Under the pieces are notes generated by a model. It did not search any database, had not been told where the DNA came from, and saw only the letters and a list, made by a program, of their open reading frames with translations. Source: Pseudoleptotrichia goodfellowii (GTDB taxonomy: Bacteria > Fusobacteriota > Fusobacteriia > Fusobacteriales > Leptotrichiaceae). Taken from it: a DNA stretch of 64,000 bases. A program made the position numbers and the translations under genes. The stretch is taken from contig NZ_AP019822.1 of the NCBI RefSeq assembly GCF_007990505.1, positions 1,364,001 through 1,428,000 on the forward strand, given 5' to 3'. Each line of letters opens with the position of its first letter. Position 1 is the stretch's first letter. Below are positions 58,557-64,000 of this stretch, one piece after another.

Positions 58557-61500
58557 TCAAAACAACGTCTGTTGATTAGTTGCTGATAATTCAGGCACAC
58601 AGTTATATGTTTTCAACAAATCAACGACAGTTTTATTAAGTTTTGTTCTTTTTACCAAATCTTCTATTGATAAAAATTCACCGTTTTTTCTTTCGTTTAT
58701 TACATTAATCGCTACCGCTTCTCCAAGACCGTCCATTGCAATCAAAGGCATTCTTATCTTTCCGTTTTCTATCCTGAACTGCCTTGCATCGGATTTATAA
58801 ATATCTATCTGCATCAATTCTATTCCTCTGTAATGCATTTCTATCAGAATTTCGTATAAAAACAGCTCTTGTTTTTCCTTTGCATTAAGGTTACCTTTTC
58901 TGTCAAGTTCGGTTCTCGATTTTTTCAATTCGTCGATTGGCTTAAACATAGCAGTCATTTTAAAATCTTCGACTTTTCTGTTCAAGAACGCAGTATAAAA
59001 TTCCAAAGGATAATGAACTTTAAAGTAAGCTATTCTCACAGCCATCATTACGTATGCTACCGCATGTCCTTTCGGGAACATATATTTTATTTTTTCGCAC
59101 GAATCTATATACCACTGTTTTACTTTGTGTTCTTTCATTATTTTTGAGTATTCTTTCCATTTTTCAGGATTTTTTGTAGGCTGCCCTTTTCTGACAAATT
59201 CCATTATAGTAAATGCAACGGATTTATCAAGACCGTTATCAATCAAATAGTTCATAATATCATCACGCACTGTTATTATTTCACTAAGAGTTGCTGTTCC
59301 GTTTCTTACATACTCCTGTGCATTATTAAGCCATACATCCGTTCCGTGAGACAGTCCCGATATTCTGACAAGTTCCGCAAATGTAGTCGGCTTTGTATCC
59401 ACAAGCATTTGTTTTACAAATGAAGTCCCAAATTCAGGTATTCCTGATGAGCCCACAGGAGATCCGATTTGTTCAGGAGTTACTCCCAGTGCTTCTGTTC
59501 CGCTGAACAGACTCATTACTTTTTTATCATCAAGTGGAATAGTATAAATATCTATTCCCGTCAAATCCTGCAATATTCTCAAAGTAGTCGGATCGTCATG
59601 TCCGAGTATATCCAGTTTTACAAGCTGCTCGTCCATTACGTGATAATCAAAATGGGTCGTTTTCGAGTCTGCATTTACATCGTTTGCCGGTCTTTGAATA
59701 GGACAGAAGTCATATATTGATTTATCTTTCGGCACGACTATCATTCCTCCGGGATGTTGTCCTGTAGTTTTTCTCGCCCCTTCGCAGCCTTTGGCTATTC
59801 TCATTATTTCAGATTTTCTTTTGCTTATTTCAGTTGTTCCTTCTACTTCCTCAAAATATTTTTTTACATAGCCGAAAGCATTTTTTTCTGCCAATGTGGA
59901 AATAGTTCCCGCTCGGAACACATTATCCGAGCCAAAAAGTTCTTCTGTATATTTATGTATTTCTCCCTGATATTCTCCCGAAAAGTTCAAATCTATATCA
60001 GGAACTTTATCTCCGTTAAATCCCATAAATACTTCAAAAGGTATTGCATGTCCGTCTTTTATATATTTAGTTCCGCAATTAGGACAGATTTTATCTTCCA
60101 AATCCACTCCGCTACCTTCCAACTCCGTAAATTCACTGTGCTTACAGTTAGGACATCGGTAATGAGGATAAAGTCCGTTTACTTCGGTTATTCCCATCAT
60201 ATATGCCACAATTGAAGATCCTACTGATCCCCTCGACCCTACGAGATAACCGTTATCAAGAGATTTTTTCACAAGCTTTTGAGCTATAAGGTAAAGCACT
60301 GCAAAACCGTTCCCGATAATTGAATTAAGTTCTTTTTCTATTCTTTCGTTCAAATGTTCGGGAACATTTTCTCCGTATAATTCATGTAATTTTTCATAGG
60401 TCATTTTTCTGACTTCGTCTTCCGCTCCTTCGATTTTCGGCGGATAGAATCCTTTAGGAATAGGTCTTACACTTTCTATCATATCATTTATTTTATTTGT
60501 GTTTTCTACGACAACTTCATAAGCCTCGTCATTTCCGAGATAGGAAAACTCTTCCAGCATTTCTTCGGTAGTTTTAAAGAATAACTTTTTATCATAAGAA
60601 AATACACGTCTTCCCATTCCGCTTCCCAAAACAAGTACACTTCGGTTTATTGCTTCTCTTTCCTCAAGATAATGCACATCTCCCGTAGCGACTACAATTT
60701 TATCGAGTTTTTTCCCTAAATCGTAAAAATACTTATTCATTTCCAAAACTATTTTCGCATTTTCATTTTCTATAAGGCTGTCTCCTTCCAAATCCGCATA
60801 ATTGGAAAGAGGCTGTATTTCAATATAGTCATAAAATTTTGCTTTTTCTTCTATCTCTTCTCTTTCAGTTCCACGTAAATATAGATTTACAAGTTCTCCG
60901 CTATTTCCAAATACTGCCGATGCCGAACTTGCAAGAAGGAGATTTTTTCTCATATTGTTTAACAGAGTTTTGGGTATTCTCGGTTTTTTGTTTCCGAAAA
61001 ACTCTATATGACTTCGTGAAATCAGTTCATACAAATCTCTTAATCCGTCCTGATTTTTAACAAGTATCATCGTATTAAGCGTATCGGCATTTTGAATATT
61101 TGTCTGTAACTCCTGATTTATCTCGCTCAACTTTAAAACCCCACGGCTAAGGACCATATTCAAAAATTTCTGAAAAATTTCCGCTGTAGCTTTGGCATCA
61201 TCCACAGCTCTATGGTGATTGTCCAGTACGACATTAAAATAATTTGCTATATATTTCAAGCCGAATCTTTTCTGTTCGGGCAGCAGTATTCTTGCCCAGT
61301 GAAGTGTATCTATTACGCTCGGAGAATATTCCAATCCGAGATTTTTAGCCTTTTGATTAATAAATCCCACGTCAAATTTAGCATTATGTGCTACGACAGT
61401 CGTATCTTTACAAAATTCCAAAAATTTCGGTAATACAGTTTCAACTTTTTCAGCATCTTTTACCATATCGTTTGTTATATTCGTAAGTGCTGTAATTTCC

Positions 61501-62873
61501 TCAGGAATATCAATTTCAGGATTTATAAATACCGAAAATTCGTCTATTATTTCTTTTCCTTTAAGTTTTATAGCTCCGATTTCGATTATTTTATCTTTAT
61601 AAGGGTCAAGTCCTGTCGTTTCTATATCGAATACTACATAAATCTCATCTTCAATTAACCGATCTGCAGGTTTCGTTATCATTTCCTGCTCGTCATCTAC
61701 GACATAGGCTTCCACTCCGAATATTATTTTAAAATTCTCGTCCGATTCTTTGTACGCAAAAGGAAACGAATGAACTACTCCGAAATCCGTAACAGCAACT
61801 GCACTGTGTCCGAATTCTTTTGCCCTTTTCGCCAAATCTTTGGCAGACACTACACCGCTCATCTCACTCATATTTGTATGGGCGTGAAGTTCCACTCTCT
61901 TTTTCTCGGCATTATCAAATCTTTTGGATATTTTAGGTTCAATTTTATCGACTTTTTGAGTTCTTATATAAAACTCTCCCGTAAATTTATCAGGTTCAAA
62001 TATCCCGTTTACTTTTACCCAGTCATTCAAGCTAATTTTCAAAGTTTCATTATTTTTCGGGAAAATCACACATCTGATAGAATCCGTATAATCAGTAATT
62101 AAAAATTCGTATTTAAGATTACCGTTTTTCGTTTCGGAAATGTTTATATCAAATATTTGCCCTTCGAGTGCTATTCCTTCGCCCGAATTTAAGTTTTCAA
62201 GTATACTGAACTCACTTGCTTCTCTGTTTTCGACTTTTCTTCTGAAGCCGTTATATGCTGTCGTTACTTTATTTCCGTTCTGCTGATCTTTTGTTTCATC
62301 TTTTTTAATCTCGATTTTAGGCACTTCTTCAGCTTTTACATCTCTTTCCAGATGTTTTTTCTTTTCTTTTATTTTTTCCTGAATTTCTTCAAAATCACCG
62401 TTTGTAAATTCTATATTAAATTTCTTATTTGTTATATCAAAAATTCTGTCGGACAACTCTTTTAAAATCTCGATTTTTCTGCCTTCTTCTATCATATATT
62501 CAGACGGAAGTTTTATAAATACTTCATTTTCAAAGCTTTCCACTTCATAATTGGCAAAAATGTACTGATGTCTTACACTTTCGGATTTATAATTTTCTAT
62601 TATAAATCTTATAAACTCCGTAACATCTTTTTCAATAATTTCAGGCTTTACACCTATTTTTATTTTCAAGGTCAAATCATTTCCGAAATTTTTATGTATA
62701 AGCTGTCTTAATTCTTTCAGCTCTTTATTTGCATCATAATGATTTATTATTACATGTATTTCCATTTCTTTTTTTTGGGAATACAGATTTATATATTCTA
62801 TTTCAAAATTTTTCATATCATATTTTACCGTAAATTTATTATCCGGTTTTAATTTTAAATATCTGGCTGTCAT
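58557..62873 (-). CDS. polC: DNA polymerase III alpha subunit, PolC (Gram-positive type)
   Basis: This replicative polymerase has built-in proofreading (1438 aa). Domain order: N-terminal tau-binding/KH-like region (about 1-200); OB domain (about 225-310; LEGQIFDINISETKNGNLKYEF); PHP domain beginning RVELHAHTNMSEMSG; an inserted DEDDh 3'-5' exonuclease starting VVFDIETTGLDPYKDK; then palm and fingers. The zinc motif is CPNCKHSEF...CPNCGTKY, and the catalytic carboxylates are in VPDIDLNFSGEYQ. HPGGMIVVP and the helix-hairpin-helix region are C-terminal. A TTG 18 bases upstream extends the frame, but ATG 62873 has AAAGGATAGAAG and is chosen. PolC with internal exonuclease is typical of Firmicutes and Fusobacteria. 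Confidence 0.97.
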   Translation of the reverse strand: MTARYLKLKPDNKFTVKYDMKNFEIEYINLYSQKKEMEIHVIINHYDANKELKELRQLIHKNFGNDLTLKIKIGVKPEIIEKDVTEFIRFIIENYKSESVRHQYIFANYEVESFENEVFIKLPSEYMIEEGRKIEILKELSDRIFDITNKKFNIEFTNGDFEEIQEKIKEKKKHLERDVKAEEVPKIEIKKDETKDQQNGNKVTTAYNGFRRKVENREASEFSILENLNSGEGIALEGQIFDINISETKNGNLKYEFLITDYTDSIRCVIFPKNNETLKISLNDWVKVNGIFEPDKFTGEFYIRTQKVDKIEPKISKRFDNAEKKRVELHAHTNMSEMSGVVSAKDLAKRAKEFGHSAVAVTDFGVVHSFPFAYKESDENFKIIFGVEAYVVDDEQEMITKPADRLIEDEIYVVFDIETTGLDPYKDKIIEIGAIKLKGKEIIDEFSVFINPEIDIPEEITALTNITNDMVKDAEKVETVLPKFLEFCKDTTVVAHNAKFDVGFINQKAKNLGLEYSPSVIDTLHWARILLPEQKRFGLKYIANYFNVVLDNHHRAVDDAKATAEIFQKFLNMVLSRGVLKLSEINQELQTNIQNADTLNTMILVKNQDGLRDLYELISRSHIEFFGNKKPRIPKTLLNNMRKNLLLASSASAVFGNSGELVNLYLRGTEREEIEEKAKFYDYIEIQPLSNYADLEGDSLIENENAKIVLEMNKYFYDLGKKLDKIVVATGDVHYLEEREAINRSVLVLGSGMGRRVFSYDKKLFFKTTEEMLEEFSYLGNDEAYEVVVENTNKINDMIESVRPIPKGFYPPKIEGAEDEVRKMTYEKLHELYGENVPEHLNERIEKELNSIIGNGFAVLYLIAQKLVKKSLDNGYLVGSRGSVGSSIVAYMMGITEVNGLYPHYRCPNCKHSEFTELEGSGVDLEDKICPNCGTKYIKDGHAIPFEVFMGFNGDKVPDIDLNFSGEYQGEIHKYTEELFGSDNVFRAGTISTLAEKNAFGYVKKYFEEVEGTTEISKRKSEIMRIAKGCEGARKTTGQHPGGMIVVPKDKSIYDFCPIQRPANDVNADSKTTHFDYHVMDEQLVKLDILGHDDPTTLRILQDLTGIDIYTIPLDDKKVMSLFSGTEALGVTPEQIGSPVGSSGIPEFGTSFVKQMLVDTKPTTFAELVRISGLSHGTDVWLNNAQEYVRNGTATLSEIITVRDDIMNYLIDNGLDKSVAFTIMEFVRKGQPTKNPEKWKEYSKIMKEHKVKQWYIDSCEKIKYMFPKGHAVAYVMMAVRIAYFKVHYPLEFYTAFLNRKVEDFKMTAMFKPIDELKKSRTELDRKGNLNAKEKQELFLYEILIEMHYRGIELMQIDIYKSDARQFRIENGKIRMPLIAMDGLGEAVAINVINERKNGEFLSIEDLVKRTKLNKTVVDLLKTYNCVPELSATNQQTLF

Positions 62874-62894
62874 TCTTCTATCCTTTATCAATTT

Positions 62895-63641
62895 TTATAA
62901 GTTCAATCCGAAATATTTCAATTTATCTTTATAAATGTCCTGAAAATGAAGGCATGTATCTGTCAAATATTCTTTTTCTGCAGAATATTCGGAAAGTCCT
63001 CTTATATAGTATTCTTTTTCTTCTTTTAGAACAATAAAAGGAATTATATTATTAGCTAAACATTCTTTAAACATAATAAGTCTACCTACTCTACCGTTTC
63101 CGTCCTGAAAAGGATGTATCCTTTCAAACTTCACATGAAAATCAAGAATATTTTCCAATGTTTTCTTCTCAATATGATTGTATTCTCTCAACAATTCTTC
63201 CATTTCTTTTTGAACATTTTCAACTTCCGTTGTTTCGACTATATTTCCTATTGTATTCTTTAAATCCTTATAATCTCCTATTTTAAAATATTTCAGTTTT
63301 TCTTTTGATGTCCCTGTCCACATTATTTTATGAAGTTCTTTAATCATATCTTCGCTTAACTCTTTATTCACATTGTCAATAATATAGTCAAATGTTTTAA
63401 AATGATTTTTTGTTTCTATAATATCGTCTATCTCTATTATTTCGCCTTCAGTAATATGCAGTTTGCCGGTATCGTATATATCTGCAGTCTGTTTCAAACT
63501 AAGTTTACTGCCTTCAATAGCGTTTGTATGATACGACATTTGAGTTTGAGTATAATCATAAATCGAATTTCTGAGTCCGCTTTCTCTTTCTTCTCTGAAT
63601 CTGTCTATCAAAGGCAGATTTTTCAACTGTTCCGAAGTCAT
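62895..63641 (-). CDS. Fic-domain protein (AMPylator-type) with N-terminal inhibitory motif
   Basis: Fic proteins transfer AMP or other nucleotide parts to target hydroxyls. The catalytic motif HPFQDGNGRVGR (His176-Arg187) is complete. An inhibitory helix TNAIEG (Thr39 to Glu43-Gly44) fits the S/T-x-x-x-E-G/N motif that blocks ATP in class II Fic proteins, so activity would be autoinhibited. The protein has 248 aa with no extra domain. The frame is open from 63686, but ATG 63641 follows AAAGGAG. It lies 21 bases upstream of polC on the same strand. Confidence 0.9.
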   Translation of the reverse strand: MTSEQLKNLPLIDRFREERESGLRNSIYDYTQTQMSYHTNAIEGSKLSLKQTADIYDTGKLHITEGEIIEIDDIIETKNHFKTFDYIIDNVNKELSEDMIKELHKIMWTGTSKEKLKYFKIGDYKDLKNTIGNIVETTEVENVQKEMEELLREYNHIEKKTLENILDFHVKFERIHPFQDGNGRVGRLIMFKECLANNIIPFIVLKEEKEYYIRGLSEYSAEKEYLTDTCLHFQDIYKDKLKYFGLNL

Positions 63642-63827
63642 TTTTTCTCCTTTTTTAAAAACAACTTTATTTTTTATATTATACAATATTCCGGAAATTA
63701 TATAAAGAATAATTTTATAAAGAAAAAAGAAACTTATACCGACTTTACAAATAATTGTTAATGATTGAGTCTATTATTAAATTTAGATATCAATTTTTCA
63801 AAATTATTTTTTCTTTTTCAAAAAATA

Positions 63828-63836
63828 TGCTATAAT
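63828..63836 (+). promoter_or_regulatory. Extended -10 promoter of the YebC-family gene
   Basis: TGC directly before TATAAT (63831-63836). No good -35 is present. The ATG is about 29 bases downstream. Confidence 0.55.
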
Positions 63837-63864
63837 CTTTTATATATTTTGAATGGAGGATTTT

Positions 63865-64000
63865 ATGGGAAGACATGGTACAATAGCAGGACGTAAAGAG
63901 GCACAGGACAGAAAAAGAGCTGCTTCTTTCACTAAATTTGTAAGACTTATAACTGTTGCCGCAAGAAACGGTGCGGACCCTGAATATAACGTAGCATTAA
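63865..64000 (+). CDS. YebC/PmpR-family protein, 3' end cut by window
   Basis: The 45 visible codons read MGRHGTIAGRKEAQDRKRAASFTKF followed by VRLITVAARNGADPEYNVAL. This is the highly conserved first domain of the YebC/TACO1 family, which acts in transcriptional regulation (PmpR) or in translation of proline-rich stretches, depending on the member. GGAGGA lies before the ATG. It is divergent from the Fic-polC genes. Which subgroup it belongs to cannot be decided from this fragment. Confidence 0.92.
   Translation, partial: MGRHGTIAGRKEAQDRKRAASFTKFVRLITVAARNGADPEYNVAL

Noticed and set aside
59754-60215. Plus-strand open frame of 153 codons
   Set aside because: It lies wholly inside polC on the other strand, with no SD or family features.

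Overview
The window is a 64 kb chromosomal stretch from a very AT-rich bacterium, most likely Leptotrichia or a close relative in the Fusobacteriota. The evidence is the low-GC codon use, a Gram-positive-type PolC, a PgpH-YbeY-DgkA gene order like that of Firmicutes, IS91-type transposase debris, and RNA-based toxin-antitoxin loci in an otherwise Gram-negative-like gene set. The genus is an inference. No rRNA or tRNA gene and no CRISPR array was seen. Most genes are on the minus strand. Many printed longest ORFs start too early, and I moved starts to codons with a good Shine-Dalgarno (SD).

Layout. 1-583: end-truncated oligopeptide ABC ATPase. 884-4529: fructose operon fruR-fruK-fruA with a promoter and a terminator. 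4733-6359: HtrA protease, then a promoter-hairpin-terminator small RNA joined to the C-terminal stump of an AbiF/Abi_2 protein. 6364-11053: cyclophilin, a three-gene ABC exporter (COG4586/4587/3694 type) and a Mn-dependent pyrophosphatase. 11183-18044: an unknown protein, a DgkA-PAP2 fusion, YbeY, a PgpH-type c-di-AMP phosphodiesterase and a JAMM-DinG helicase fusion. 18173-25422: PTS EIIA(Glc), a DUF4153 membrane protein, PepF, an S4/YlmH protein, YkvA, PspC and alanine racemase. 25486-26816: a fluoride riboswitch with a terminator switch, driving a cation/proton antiporter.

26910-34757 is the most distinctive region: eight overlapping minus-strand genes. They encode an SDR, a GT21-like glycosyltransferase, a small alpha/beta-hydrolase-like protein, a UGT-like glycosyltransferase, an OleD-like reductase, an AHL-lactonase-like MBL hydrolase, an F390-synthetase-like adenylate-forming enzyme and a KAS III enzyme. 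Together they look like a pathway that condenses, activates, reduces and glycosylates fatty acyl chains; the product cannot be named from sequence. A beta-propeller-uracil-DNA-glycosylase fusion sits at the head of the same transcription direction.

36651-45681: cold-shock protein, lysC-hom, a decayed IS91-family element, the infC-rpmI-rplT operon (apparent AUA start and leader attenuator), and two tandem MgtE Mg2+ transporters, the upstream one preceded by a 41-codon ORF. 45777-50810: an XRE regulator, a ring-cleavage-dioxygenase-like VOC protein, a DUF333 lipoprotein, and an fhs-malY pair. 50869-57595 is accessory: a PadR regulator with a perfect 28-bp palindrome over its promoter, two near-identical CPBP membrane proteases, a WYL regulator fused to a PD-(D/E)XK nuclease split at an A8 tract, an XRE/DUF4097 regulator, a ToxIN type III toxin-antitoxin locus, and a DJ-1/PfpI protein. 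57634-64000: a small membrane protein, a GNAT, PolC, a Fic protein and the start of a YebC-family regulator.
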